DNA of 64,000 nt from Capitella teleta (Eukaryota; Annelida; Polychaeta; Capitellidae). The stretch's first letter is position 1; the number at the start of each line of letters is the position of its first letter. The stretch lies in assembly GCA_000328365.1 (NCBI GenBank), contig KB306133.1:45911-109910 (forward strand), read 5' to 3'. The notes under the pieces were generated by a model. The model saw only the letters and a list, made by a program, of their open reading frames with translations. It was not told the DNA's origin and searched no databases. Below, piece by piece: positions 48,268-61,308 of this stretch. Position numbers and translations under genes: made by a program.

Positions 48268-51082
48268 CATGCACTGAAATTAAAGGTCAGTCTTCCTTCG
48301 AACCTGCCTTTTGTTCATCAATACTTCAACATGGTGTTAGAAGCCTGAAGGACCACGTCAACTTACCTTCAGTGCATGGAAGACTTCGTACAAGTGCTGT
48401 AACGTCAACACAGCATGGCAAGCATCAACAGACCCTTCCGACCTGAGATGGACTGAACCGTCGACGCAGATCTCCCACACAGATTCAAGCTATGGAAACG
48501 GCAAGTGAGGAACGAGATTCGACTCCAGATGGCCCAGGACTCCAACAAGGGAGAGACGTACGCATGCATGTTCGTCTTGGTGAGTGCAGGAGAGCAAGGC
48601 GAAGACGTCATCGCAAAAGGAGGACTCTGGTGAGTCCAAGGACTACACAAAGCTCATCAAGTGCCTCGAGGAATCTGTCACGCCCTCAACGCACTACATT
48701 GAAGATTGCGTCAACTACTTCTTCTGTAAACAAGGCGACATGTCGATTCGACAGTACCAGAGTGAACCTGAGAGACTCATTGAACGCATGATCCCAGCAT
48801 ACTATGCAACTTCAACCATCACACATCTCGATCTCAAGAAATTCCTCTTACGCAATCTACTTCTTGTCGGCAAGAATGTGCTCAAAGACTGCCAGAAGCT
48901 TCAACAGAGGGACTGCACTGTGGAGAGCATCATTGATTTGGCATTGCAAGCAGAATTCCGAGAAACTACAAACGCGCGCATATCAAAGACAATCAACTCA
49001 AGCCACCAGTCAAGTGCATTACAGAACGTTATGACATCCCAAGCGAAGACCTGCAGATGGTGTGGCGCAAAGAGACTCTGCAAACGCCGAGAATGCCCAG
49101 CATATGGCTCTGAAAGCTCCCATTGCCATCGAATGGGGCACTTTGCCAGAGTGTGCCTCCAGAAGAAATCAACACAACAGACACAGCTTCCCTCCAGACG
49201 ACAACAGAAGAAGAGACTACACAAAGTCAACATCGACCAAAGCCCAGACAGTGATGGCAGCTCTGAAGACGAGGCTTCTGTCTATGATTTCAACACAATC
49301 ACCACAGATATTCACAGCATCACATCAGAGCACGTCAAGCCACTGTGAATGTCAGTCTCTCCTCCCATGTATATCAGATCGATGTGGAGATTGACACTGG
49401 GGCTGCATGCAACATCATGATATATTCGTGCCTATGGCAACCAGCCAGTCAGCATTCTTGGACGCTGCTCCTTGACCATCCACACAACTGACGGCCAGAG
49501 ACAACCCACATCCTTCGAGATCACTGAGCACAATGGCCATCCCATCATTGGAAGGGACACAAGTAAGCAGATTGGCTACATCCGGTATCCAGAGGTGCAG
49601 ACTCCACCCTTGAGACCAACCAATACTGCATGAGAACAAGTCCCTCCGCCACCAAGTGAAGAGGTCCACTGTCCAGGAGAAGAGCCATACTCACATCATC
49701 ATCGACAACATTCGGAACCTTCTTCCAATCTCCAAGGACTACATCGCAGACAAGTTCAAAGAAGTCTTTGATGGCTTGGGGACCCTTCCTGGTGGCGAGT
49801 ATCACTTGAAGTTGAGACCAGGAGCAGTTCCCGTGAAGCACGCGCCCCGACAAGTACCCGAAAAGAAGAAGGCAGCATTCAAGGCAGAGCTACAACGACT
49901 GCAGCAGCAAGGCATCATCGTCAAGGAAGATGGACACACTGATTGGGTCAATTCAATTGTTCCTGCTTTCAAGCCAAATGGGTCAATCCGACTCTGAATT
50001 GACCCTAAGGACCTAAACAAGAACTTAGAGAGGAATCCATACTACACCAAGACAGTTGACGAGCTCAGTGGTGAGCTCAGCGGATGCAAAATATTCACAG
50101 CAATGGATGCAAAGCAAGGCTACTGGCATGTCAGACTCGACCACGAATCCAGCCTCCTGACGACCTCCAACACTCCCTGGGGCAAGTACCGCTTCACAAG
50201 ACTCCCTTTCGGCCTCAAAGTCTCTGGAGATGTCTTCCAGGAGCGTTTGAAAGCAGTTCTTAGCCAAGTTCCAGGAGTGACCAACATTGTAGACGACTGT
50301 CTTGTCAAAGCATCCGATCCCATTGACCATGATGTCAGCCTCCTCACTCTCCTACATGCAGCAAAACTCAATGGCATTAAATTCAATTCTCAGAAGATGC
50401 AATTCAGGCAGAACACAGTCTCCTTCTATGGACAGACCATCACCTCATCCGGAATAAAAGCCAGCAGAGACTCAATACAGACAGTGACAGACATGAAAGC
50501 TCCCAAGGACAAGCAAGCACTGCAGTCATTCCTCGGCATGGTGAATTACATGAAGCGAAGACTCTCACCCAGCTGTGCTTCCCCCTCAGAGAACTCGGCA
50601 AGCAGAATGCAGTCTTTCGATGTGAAGCAGAACACCAGGAAGCATTTGATGCAGTGAAAGAAGAGCTGTCAAGAACACAAACCCTAGCGTTCTTTGACAA
50701 GAGCAAGAACCATGTCATTCAGACCGATGCCAGCCTCAAGGGACTCGGAGCAGTACTCCTTCAAGAAGACCAACCAGTCATCTATGTGTCAAGAAAGCCT
50801 ACTTCCAGCAGAAGAACGCTATTCCAACATAGAAAGAGAACTGCTTGGAGTCGTGTTTGGACTCGAACGTCTTCACTTCGAGTCGTGTTTGGAGGCCCCA
50901 TAGAAGTCCAAACTGACCACCAGCCCCTGGTCAATATCTTCAGCAAGCAAGTGTGTGACACTTCACCAAGACTACAGAGACTGCTTCTGCGTGCACACAA
51001 GTACGACATCAAAATAATCATGCACTGAAATTAAAGGTCAGTCTTCCTTCGAGCCTGCCTTGTGTTCGTCAGTACTTCAACA
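48268..51082 (+). mobile_element. Ty3/Gypsy-type LTR retrotransposon fossil, broken
   Basis: Bounded by 64-bp direct repeats (48268-48331 and 51019-51082; 4 differences by eye, about 94% alike), probably the inner parts of the two LTRs. Parts in order: gag-like region with a zinc knuckle, aspartic protease-like segment, reverse transcriptase and RNase H. No integrase region is seen, so the copy is incomplete, and there are several breaks. The end divergence suggests moderate age. Confidence 0.75.
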
Positions 51083-51470
51083 GCAACTATGTACATGTAA
51101 ATCATTTATATCTAAATTTCATGCATTCGTATGAAATTATGGACATGGAAGTATAGATTGAAGGGGGAGGGATAGTGCATAATACATGTGCATAGTGAAC
51201 ATATATGTATGTTATAGTGTACATGTATTATGATTTATTTATTATATAATACATGTTATGCAAAATATAACAATTAATTTTGTGTGAGGTATTCTTCATG
51301 CCAATGCAGGAAGAGGTCTCTTCATCTACCGAAGTTGAAGAGAAGATGCTTACCAGTGCTTCCTGCAGCAACAGCAGTCGACGTTCAATGGATTAATGCA
51401 CACATGTAGATTTCTCACAACTAATCCAAGAAGCACCAGACAATGTGATTTGCCCAAATAAATATACGTC
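51083..51470. other. AT-rich gap, nothing recognised
   Basis: Between the Gypsy-type fossil and the CR1-like LINE I see no coding frame or repeat apart from ACATGTA-like words. Confidence 0.4.
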
Positions 51471-51474
51471 ATGC

Positions 51475-54419
51475 TTTCTGCTAACAGGGGTCTAACAGTC
51501 GGCCTGGAGCAACATGCGAAACCACGCACACATTGCAGTGGTCATATTCTAGATATTGTCATAACTCGAGCGAATGACCCTCTTTGTGTCCTCTGTGATT
51601 GCAGAATATCGCGGATTTCCAGATCACTTTCCCGTATTTATAGAAACCGTCTTCGACAAACTGTAAGCTAGGAAAAAAACGATATCATACAGGTCGAGCA
51701 AACGTATTGATCCCGTAGCACTGAAGACTGCCATATCGCACTCACACCTAGCCGATATGAACTCTGACTTACCCTTGGAGAAGCAAGTCTGGTTGTATGA
51801 TTCCGTGCTGGGTGCAATTCTCAATGAAATGGCACCCCTAAAAACAAAAACCATCACCTCACGTACAGATGCTGAGTGGTCCAATGAGCAGATACGCGAG
51901 GCAAAACAAGGTCGACGAAGGGCAGAGAGAAGATGGAGAGGAAGCCAACTGCAAGTCGACAAGGAGATATTCATTGAGCATCACCACAAAGTAATCAAAC
52001 TGATCGACGTATCGAAGAGAGATCATTATCGCAACCTGATAACCAGTTGTAGTGACTCAAAACAGTGCTGAATCAGTTGCTTGGCTGGAAACGTGAGGCA
52101 CAACCCCCAAGAACAATTCCTCTCGTGGAACGTCGAAAATATCTCAGATATTCTTGACTCCATTCCGGATGCCAATGACCCAACACCACCGTTCCTTTCT
52201 CCTGCATGCTCCTTCACCCAATTTGCGCCTGTGAGTGTTACCGACATCCTCAAACTCATTGTTTCATCGCCAAGAAAAAGCTGCTCTCTTGATCCCTTAC
52301 CCACTGAGCTAATTAAGGCCAACAAGAACGAATTGGCACCAGCAACTTGCTCCATCATCAATACATCCTTGTCTAATGGTGTATTCCCTGCAGTGTATAA
52401 AAATGCCCTAGTCAGACCACTACTAAAAAAGCCAAACCTTGATGCTGAGATACCCAAGAACTATAGGCCCGTTTCCAATCTCTCATTCACTTCAAAACTC
52501 CTGGAAAAAGTGGTAACCTCGCAACTGAATGCCTGCTTGTCGCAGAATGATCTTCAAGGATCACAACAATCAGAGTACCGCTGCGCTCATAACACAGAGA
52601 CTGCCCTCTTGCATCTTTTTGACGACGTTGTTTGCTCAATTGGCACCCACCAGGCTGTATTGTTCGTGGCATTGGACCTGAGTGCAGCCTTCTATACAGT
52701 GGACTATGTTTTGTTGGAGGAGGCGCTCACACGACATGGTGTACAAGGAACTTCTGCTGCCTGGCTCCGATCGTACCTTCATGATTGCGAACAGCAGGTA
52801 GTCATCAAGGACGCTGCATCGCATCGACAGAAGCTGGATTGTGGTGTACCTCAAGGGTCGGTCCTTGGCCCGCTGCTGTTCACGCTATATACAGCATCAC
52901 TTGGCCGTGTGTTGAGGCATCATGGTGTTCATTTTCATTTTTACGCTGACGACACTCAGGTGTGGCTACCCTTTCGTCCTGAAAAAATGGCTCGTGCGCT
53001 GGCCATCATGCAACAGTGCTTTCTAGATATTCAAAAGTGGATGTCCTATCATAAACTGAAGATGAACTGCAATAAAACAGAATACCTGATCCTTTCTTCT
53101 GGACACGATGCACGAGCATATGACCTGCAGCGCTCAATTGTCATCGGCGAAGAATCCATCTCCCTATCTCCTACCCCTGTGCGCAACCTTGGTGCTCTTG
53201 TGGACTCCTCTGTCTCTAAAACTCTCTATGGAAGCTTTTATTACGCATGTGTGCAGAGTGCCTTATTTTTATATTCATAATTTGAACAGGATTAAGAAAT
53301 TTTTAGATTACCGAACACTCGAGAGATTAATACACTGTTTTATATCGTCAAAGTTAGACTATTGTACCTCACTATTTTTAGGACTGCCTGCCATTTATGT
53401 CTAACGACAAAATGTTGCTGCGAGAATTTTAACAGGCACGCTTCGGCATGAACATATTACCCCCGTTTTATTTCAATTGCATTGGCTGCCAGTTGAGGCC
53501 AGAGTGAAATTCAAGATACTTTTATTGATTCACAAATGTTTTTACCAAGTTGGCCCACTCTATCTACGTCGTTTAATTGTGAAGGAAAGCTCCCAAAGAA
53601 TTTTACGATCAGTCGATCAAGATCTTTTACATATTCCTTTTACAAATTCTTCACTAATTTATGAACGAGCTTTTAGCGTGGCTGGCCCCCGCATGTGGAA
53701 CTCGCTGCCACTCCATCTACGATTATTTTTGCACCTTTTATGTTATGATTGAATAAAAAAATTATTATTATTATAAAAATTATTATTACGAGCCATCGAT
53801 AATGCGATCGTTTTTTAAAGACATTTGAAAACTTTTCTTTTTACGGAATGTTATCAGGATTTGTTATAAGTGTTCACTTTTGTTTTATTAATTTCATTTT
53901 TATCCATGTCATCATTGTTTTTATGTAAAGAGCGTTTAGAGTATTTTTATGGATTTTACGATTTATTTTATTCTATTTATTTATTAAGCTATTAATTTAA
54001 TAATTTATTTTTCTATTTTCTTTTTTTTTTCACTTCATCAAACCTATATATTTAGGCATTTTCATTATCCTGTCCAGTTAAAAAAAAAATCTTTTTTGTT
54101 TTTCTCTCTATACATGTATTTTTATTCATTTTAGTCTCGTTGTTTTTCTTTTGCTTTTTTTTCTTTTTTTTCTTGTAGGTATTGTAAATAGCGTCAGGTT
54201 AGATTAGGAATTGTAAATAAATAAGTAGGAATTTTACTCTTAACCCCTGCACATTGCACTTTGCACCTTTTTTTCTTCAAATTTCTACCACAGACGACAC
54301 CGAAAGTGAGTTAGTATTAATTTTTCTTTCTTTATTTGTAGCATATACCCAAGTCTGGGTCAGCTACCACTTCTCTGTGTTGTTACCTTTTTTGGAAATA
54401 ATAAATTATCTATCTATCA
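51475..54419 (+). mobile_element. CR1-like LINE, 5' truncated
   Basis: Starts within the endonuclease (GHILDIVITRANDPL), continues with a 399-codon RT frame (52081-53280: KNYRPVSNLSFTSKLLEKVV, HFHFYADDTQVWL), then the CR1 C-terminal signature (LHWLPVEARVKFKILLLIHK, AFSVAGPRMWNSLP). It ends in a 3' UTR with a TATC tail (about 54399-54419). Frame changes near 51670-51700, 53220 and 53402 and an AT-rich insertion near 53755-53790 show it is dead. Confidence 0.85.
52081..53280 (+). pseudogene. CR1-like reverse transcriptase frame
   Basis: The longest open part of the LINE. It has the fingers and palm blocks (RPVSNLSF, ALDLSAAFYTVDY, CGVPQGSVLGPLLF, YADD). The catalytic YADD is intact, but the frame shifts just before the C-terminal domain and the N-terminal endonuclease is incomplete. 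Confidence 0.85.
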
Positions 54420-54994
54420 AGCATCTTATATGCCATATATTATATAGGATGCTAGGGTCATTGGGTATCGTCGATTTAATAAGTACATGTACATGGAGCA
54501 AAATTTGTGCATTCATTTCTATAATAAACGTAGCATGTATGTTATCAGATTATCAGGTCATGCAGACAAGACTAGCATAGTCATAGAGTGATAGACGAAT
54601 TAAGTGAAAACATTTTTTTATATTTACATGCAAAATCAATCATGACAGCTTGAGATTGTGCTCGAATGTGAAAATGTGGACTCACCATATTGGAACGACA
54701 GCAGGTGGTTCCCTAATCACAATATATAAGACTTGCAATATTCAAGTAATCGATCAGAGACGACATAAAACCCAAAACAACGACTGATCAGTCTTCGTTG
54801 CCAGAAGGAGGTGTAGCAACGAATGGACGAGGCGTAGATTAAAGAGGGTCGACTCAGCGAAAAACCGGGGATTCCCCATTATATCGGTCTCTACAGCTAC
54901 TTTCACATTCGTCGCGAGAGGTTTCTACGAAGAGTAGGGAATTCCCGGGTTGTATATTTATGTTATTGTTATCGTATGTGGGCGAAGCGTGATG

Positions 54995-55478
54995 CTATTC
55001 TTCTTGCGTTTGTTAAAAAGTGCGTTATGACTACGAAGATGAAATTCTTGCGTCTTCTGACAGCATGTGAAAACAGGATTGAAAACAGGTGTCATCTGGA
55101 TCCTGTGATGTTGTATACCAGTTTTATATGATTGAATGGGGTATATATCAACTCAGGGCACTAAAAGGATTGCATTGATGCTAATCTCAGATTGATTGAA
55201 TCGTGTAATATACATGAAAACCCATGTCCATGACCACGCCATGGTAGGAGATGGGGATTATTTTCAAGAGTGCAAACTAGATGTTGTGATGTTGTATACT
55301 GGTTTTACATGATTGGAAAGAGTTATACCTTCACAGTGCACCTGTAGGGGTTTCTTGATGATAATTTTTTTGATGATAGAATCATGTAACATGCATGGTC
55401 ATACATGAAAACCGATGTGACCACGCCATGGTGGAGATATGAGTCATAACGCACTTTTTACAGACGCAAGAAGAATAG
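54995..55478. mobile_element. Inverted-repeat element with internal direct repeats
   Basis: Ends of about 35 bp (CTATTCTTCTTGCG to AAAAAGTGCGTTATGA) are inverted at 54995-55029 and 55444-55478. Inside are two diverged direct copies of a roughly 160-bp unit (about 55098-55260 and 55280-55443). A third, inverted copy of the unit lies at about 56142-56300, beyond a SINE. No coding capacity. Confidence 0.6.
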
Positions 55479-55791
55479 TCTTCCTCGTTATTTGTAGACA
55501 AGGATGGTTATATATTTTCATAACCTACGATATTTGTAGACGAGCATGGTTATATAATCCATATAACCATATCCGACCAGTCCTTATTTGTCTTCCACTC
55601 TTCCCATGAAATTCTGGTTCTGGGTGATAATTGAGATGATTGGCGGATTGACAGGTCGCTTTTATGGCAATATTACATTAAATTAATTCTAAATTAATAA
55701 TTGATAGTGTGCCCTAAGTTCTTCTAAACCCCACCAAGTCACACACAATTTGTCTACAGCTTTACATGATTCAGTTTTAACTCGAACATAA

Positions 55792-56130
55792 CATGACAGG
55801 GTTTTTCGGCTCCACCAAAACCATTCGGATGATACGGGCGCCAGAACAGAAGGCCCGGGACCGGGGTTTCCCCCTACTCTTATTGATAAATCCCAAGGGT
55901 TCTTTATCCTGCATACCACCACAGACAGTAATACACAGCGTCCGGCCTTGTTAGGTAGTTGGGCAGCACTGCAGTCACCGAAGAATTACAATTATAACGA
56001 ATTACATTTATAATTCACAATCATAACTCCCGTGGCTTGATCGGGTCTCGAACCCGGGACCTCGACCCCTACGGTCGGCATAGGATTGCAGTCAGCCGGT
56101 CAAACTGACTGAGCTATTCGGTGCCCCTTT
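55792..56130 (-). mobile_element. tRNA-derived SINE, copy 4
   Basis: 339 bp flanked by ACTCGAACATAA (55780-55791 and 56131-56142). The B box is intact. It is inserted next to the inverted unit of the element at 54995. Confidence 0.9.
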
Positions 56131-56620
56131 ACTCGAACATAAATCCCTATCTCCCACCATGTTGTGGTCACGGACATGGGTTTTCATGCATATAACATGA
56201 TTTAATCAATCCATAATTAGCACAAATTCAATCCTTCCAGTGCGCTAAGCAATTATACACCGCTTCCAAGTCACATACAACCAGCTATTACACACCTTTC
56301 CAGCATCAAATTTGTAGCATGTAGATAAAAAAATTCAGGTCATTGTATTAAAAATTGATAGTCATGATTTCAAACCATGCTCTGACGTTATGATTGACGA
56401 TGACATTATGCGTTATGAACAATGAAATGCGATGCACAGAAAAATCATTAGAATCTTCCTGACTTTTCTGCGATGTGAGGTTGTGCCTTACGATAATCTT
56501 GTTCAAAGGAAATAATTATAACAGATAGACGATCAAATGCTCGCAGAACAGAGTGTGCGCGCATGCAATTATATTGATCAAGTTTCTATGTGTTTAAGAT
56601 AAAAGATTACATGCATTAAT

Positions 56621-56643
56621 AAATAATAATGATAATAATAATG

Positions 56644-56722
<79 letters not shown>
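56621..56722. repeat. (AAT)n microsatellite
   Basis: Nearly pure AAT array of about 100 bp. Confidence 0.95.
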
Positions 56723-56724
<2 letters not shown>

Positions 56725-57249
56725 TAAAAGGTAATTGTATTGACTTCTGACGAATACGGTGAAGTAGGGAACGACGTTTGATCTCAAGTGAAGCGCGAGC
56801 TTCATTTAATGTCTTTGTGTCAGTTATCAGGCAACGTCACTGTAATAAATTGAATGAATAAATGCATACATGAATAACAAAAGAACAATAATGCTTACCG
56901 AATTGTTTGGGCACCAAAACTTAAACAACGACAAGCCGTAAAAATGCGTGAGACATCGCTCAGCATACTGCCGGCGCATTCGAAACAGTATTGAAATCAC
57001 TCAAGGAGGAATAAATACTCAAAATAGACCTGACAATTCGAGATTCATAGGACATTAGAACATGCCGTTATATGATCAATAGAATACGATAATACACTCC
57101 CGCCATCATGAACGCACATACAGAAAAGAAAGAAAACAAAACAAACATATATACACGACACGAAAAACACACAACACAAACCAAGGTAGAACACAAGACA
57201 TCATGAAATTGTGAAAATCATTCGGCACATTCAAGAAGAGCTAGTTTAA

Positions 57250-58445
57250 CAATTGGTCTCACTTTCAACCCATTTTTGTTCTGACCAACACCTTTCGAGC
57301 AAGACCATCATTTTCACGATATACTCCAACAACACGCCCAAGAAACTATTTGCCTCGTTGGCTACCTTCATTACACATCAAAACGAGATCATTAACTTTC
57401 AAATTGCGTTTGGGTTCCAACCATTTCTGACGAAGAATCAAAGAAGGGACATATTCTTTGAGAAACCTTCCCCAAAAATGTCGGCTAAATATTGCGCTTG
57501 CATGTGGAACCGTCTTGGTGCCATCAAACCTTCAAACACACGAACAAATGAATTATTTCTCAGAAGAAGAATATCACACGGTGACAGGGGAATGTCATCA
57601 AGATCATCTGACATCGAAGTGAGCGGACGATCGTTGAGAACTTTCTCTGCTTCACACAAAAAAGTAATCAAATTATCCTCACTCATCTCCTGTTCATTGG
57701 AACAAGAACCAACAAGAACTCTATGAACCGACCTGATCAAACGTTCGTAATGACCGGCCACGAAGGGATCCAAGTGGGGAATGAAAATGCCACAATATGC
57801 CTTTGGACGTCTCATACCTCAGTGCATCAGCATCAAGAGATTGGATGACGCCTTTAAATTCCTCCTAGGCGCCATGGAAGGTTGTTGCCTTGTCGGAATA
57901 GATCTTTTCTGGAACTCCACGTCTCGCAATGAATCTGGAAAAGGCAGACAGGAAAAAACTGGTTTCCAACGAATTGACACATTACAAATGAACAGCTCGT
58001 GTTAACAAACAAAAATGCAACCGTATCGCTTAACACGAATGCGTCGAACTTTACACAAAAACAGACCAAAGTAATCAATACCCACAAACTGAAATGGATG
58101 ACACGACTCCAAGCGTTCAATTGGAAGCGGAGCAATCTCTTGCACCAACGGACGCGCATTCTGCTCTCTGCATCTACGGCAACTGGACAAACATGATTTC
58201 ACAGTCTTCTTACCGCCAATGACCCAATACTGCTGACGTAATCGATAGAGTACATCGTTCGCGCCCATGTGATGAGAATCTTTGTGTTCCTTCTGAATAA
58301 GAAGTTTCGTGAAATGAGAATCTTAAGACAACAACACAGGAAATCTTGAATTGTAACTCAAATGCTTCGCATTTCCAAGTCGACCGTTCACCCTCAGCAA
58401 ACCATTATCATCATAAAACGGTTTCAACTTCTTCAGGTTGTTCAT
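57250..58445 (-). mobile_element. BEL/Pao-type LTR retrotransposon fossil, 3' pol part
   Basis: Minus-strand integrase region: zinc-binding segment, catalytic core and the C-terminal region typical of BEL/Pao. gag, protease, RT and LTRs are not seen. It is broken in several places and abuts the LINE at 58458, so one of the two probably interrupted or truncated the other. Age cannot be estimated without end repeats. Confidence 0.65.
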
Positions 58446-58457
58446 CTTCAAAGCTTT

Positions 58458-60050
58458 CTATTCAAATCTGATCAAAGCAATCTTTGCATCCTTCAAGCGA
58501 TTAGTGCATTGTTGAGAACGAGTGTGACTAGAATTGGTGTAAAATTGTAAAATATGGGTAAAATCAACATCAATGAGACCATGTAAACATTTGTATAAAA
58601 AGGTTAGATCGGCAATCTCTCTTCTAAAAGACAAAGGTAGAAGCTGCAGTTTTGTACAACGTTCGGTATAAGATAGATCTGGCTGATAATTCAGGATATA
58701 TTTTGTAAGTTTACGTTGAACAGATTCAATGGTTAATATATTGCCTTTAGTTTGAGGCGACCATACTTGAGAACAGTTTTCCAGCTTGCTATGACAAAGA
58801 GATATGTACAATTGTAATTTTACAGATGAAGGGGCATTATAACCGATTGATCTCTTGATCATTCCAGACACTTGATTAGCTTTGGAAGTAATTGAGTAAA
58901 TATGGTCTTTAAAAGATAGTGATGGATCAACAGATACACCTAAGTCTTTAAAATCGACAACTTTTTCAAGGGCAACACCATTCATCGTGTAATTAAAATC
59001 AACCGGGCTTCGTGACCGAGTAATGGTAAGAGCTTTACATTTGCTGGGATTGAAAGACATAAGATTCTTCATACTCCAATTATACAGTTGATCAATATCT
59101 TGTTGTAAATGTTGACAATCAGTGATACATGTAATGGGTTTAAAACATTTTGAGTCATCGGCAAAGAGAGCAACAGTGCTGTGAGATGCGACAAGGGGCA
59201 TGTCATTAATATACAATAGGAACAGTTGGGGACCTATGATACTACCCTGCGGTACACCTGATGAGACCGGGGCCCAGTCAGAGAAAGCACCATCTATAAT
59301 GACTCTCTGTTTTCGGGACTGCAGGTAGCTTTCTAACCAGTTCAGTAGACAGCCACTGGTTCCAAACAGGTGGTACAATTTTTTCAACAGTAAATGATGG
59401 GGAACAGAGTCAAACGCTTTGCTAAAATCGAGAAAAACAATATCGACTTGACCGCCTTTGTCCAAGATGGACCCAATGTTGTGGTACACATGCAGTAATT
59501 GGCTAGTACATGATCTTCCCTTCATAAATCCATGTTGGAGAGGGTATATTTTTGGCCACAAATAATTGCAAAGGTAGTTGAAAATACACCTTTCCATAAC
59601 TTTTGATACGATACATAGAAGTGAAATAGGTCTGTAATTAGCAACATCCTGCTTGTCACCTTTCTTGAACACAGGGATTACATTAGCTAATTTCCAATTC
59701 TCAGATACGCTACCAGTGTACAGCATGGTGTTGAAAAGAACTGCTAGGGAGGGAGCTAAGGCGAGGCCACACTTCTTGAGTACAATTGGAGCAATGTCAT
59801 CAGGGGTACAGGCTTTACTAACATCGACATGTGAAAGAACAGAAGCAACATCATCAACTGAGAAATGTGGTACAGGAATTGAGGGGGCAGGGTCACCTGA
59901 CAGAGTAAGAACATCAGACGAGATTGAATTCATGGAGCACTTTGGAGAGAGTTTCGTCGATATGCGTGGAAAAGGCCGAGAGGTCAGAGTTTGGAGATCT
60001 ATAGCACACAACCATTGCAGTCTTTGATTGTCCAGAAGCTTGCAGTTCAC
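58458..60050 (-). pseudogene. LINE reverse transcriptase frame
   Basis: 530 codons open. RT blocks: VIPVFKKGDKQDVANYRPIS, IVFLDFSKAFDSVPHHLLL, SSGVPQGSIIGPQLFLLYIN, VALFADDSKCF (FADD catalytic motif). The first 40 or so residues are out-of-frame endonuclease sequence. It ends with a stop at the junction with the BEL/Pao-type fossil; no 3' UTR follows. Confidence 0.8.
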
Positions 60051-60380
60051 AGACGAGGATTTCGCTCATGGGTTCGAGGTCTTTCCTTCTCTTTGACGGT
60101 AACTTAACATCGATAGCTAGCATTACACCACCTCAGCGAGTACCAGGCAATGTCTCATGACGATCTTTTCGATGGATGGAAAAAGATGAAGATAGAACTT
60201 CGGCGTCATGCACATCAGGGGTCAACCAGGTCTCAGTGACTGAGACTAGCTGAGCACCAGTAAAGGCCACCATATTTTGAAACTCAACGAGCTTGTTTCT
60301 GTCCTTTGTGACATTCTTTAGGCTTCGTGCATTGAGGTACAGGGAGGGCAGTAGTGATGCTTTGGAAACGGGGGTGGGAG

Positions 60381-61250
60381 TCATACGTTTCCCGAAGGTG
60401 CAGAGCTGGCTGTACCCGATGCTGAGGCAATGGCGTTTGATTGAGACTGGGGGGCAGGATGCCAGTCGGCAATTCTCTTCCAAGCTCCTTGATCGTCCTT
60501 GGTGAACTTCCAGATCTCGCCGTTGTCACGGAGGCTGTAGCTCTCACTTGGGTGGATGCCAACTTTTTTGGCCTCCTCGTTGAGCTGATGGGCCTGCTTG
60601 GCACTTATGCGGAAAGCAGACAGTTCCTCCTTGCTCTTCCCAGATCGCAGCCGAATGGATGGGAGATCAATTTCATTGTCTCTTCTTTTAGCATCAAACG
60701 CTGCCATGAACGACCTGGCATCGAAGGAGGATGGGAAGGTGACTTTCAGCAGTCTGGATCGGCCGCGTGCATCGTTGTTGCCTTTTTTGCTCAGGCGCTG
60801 AGTGCCCGTTGGTTTGGTGTTGAATGCAATCTTTTCACAGATGCCGGTGATGAAAGCATTGTCATTGTCAGACTCAGGAGCTCTGCCAATGACGACATCG
60901 CACTTATGGCGCTCATCCTCAAAGACTGAGGTGACAGTTTCACGGACAACATCAGACATTTTGCGGCGGCCTTTCCCTTTGTTTCCCACAGGGATGAAGC
61001 CATCATCGGCGTCCTTGGTCATCTCAGCAAAAGAATTGGCAGTTTCAGACGTTTTGGTTTTGAGATCATTCATTTGATTCTGAAGATCTCGGAGCTGATT
61101 CTGCATGGAATCGGTTGCTTCTTTAATGACTGGAGTCAGGGAGCTTTTGATCTGATCCGTAGTGTGCCATGGACCAGTCTCTCTCACCTGCTTTTGGTAT
61201 TCGGTGATGAATGCAATCATCAGCCCGCATTGATGCCGAAACTTCCCCAA
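60381..61250 (-). CDS. LINE ORF1 protein (coiled coil)
   Basis: An open frame of 289 codons. A heptad-like helix (SMQNQLRDLQNQMNDLKTKT) precedes a basic region with VVIGRAPESDNDNAFI and LLKVTFPSSFDARSFMAAFD, which resembles the RNA-binding ORF1 proteins of CR1-group elements. It is element-encoded, not a host gene. Confidence 0.65.
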   Translation of the reverse strand: MGKFRHQCGLMIAFITEYQKQVRETGPWHTTDQIKSSLTPVIKEATDSMQNQLRDLQNQMNDLKTKTSETANSFAEMTKDADDGFIPVGNKGKGRRKMSDVVRETVTSVFEDERHKCDVVIGRAPESDNDNAFITGICEKIAFNTKPTGTQRLSKKGNNDARGRSRLLKVTFPSSFDARSFMAAFDAKRRDNEIDLPSIRLRSGKSKEELSAFRISAKQAHQLNEEAKKVGIHPSESYSLRDNGEIWKFTKDDQGAWKRIADWHPAPQSQSNAIASASGTASSAPSGNV

Positions 61251-61308
61251 AGGGTACGCGTAGCCTGAAATCTGATATGACGTTCAGTACATGTAATATT
61301 GGTAACAA

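Larger units (their letters stand above)
58458..61308 (-). mobile_element. Non-LTR LINE (CR1-group-like) with internally deleted ORF2
   Basis: ORF1 at 61250-60381 (289 codons, coiled-coil N-terminus). ORF2 starts with an endonuclease N-terminal half (SLYLNARSLKNVTKDRNKLV, VSVTETWL, then after one in-frame TGA near 60136 GGVMLAIDVK and MVVCYRSPNSDL). It then jumps out of frame near 59940 into the RT (60050-58458). The C-terminal half of the endonuclease and the RT entry are deleted, so the copy is dead although its RT frame is long. Confidence 0.8.

Noticed and set aside
56578-56805. Tyrosine-rich protein
   Set aside because: Translation of an (AAT)n microsatellite.
60381-61250. Host gene encoding a coiled-coil protein
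   Set aside because: It sits directly upstream of LINE endonuclease and RT on the same strand, so it is best read as LINE ORF1.
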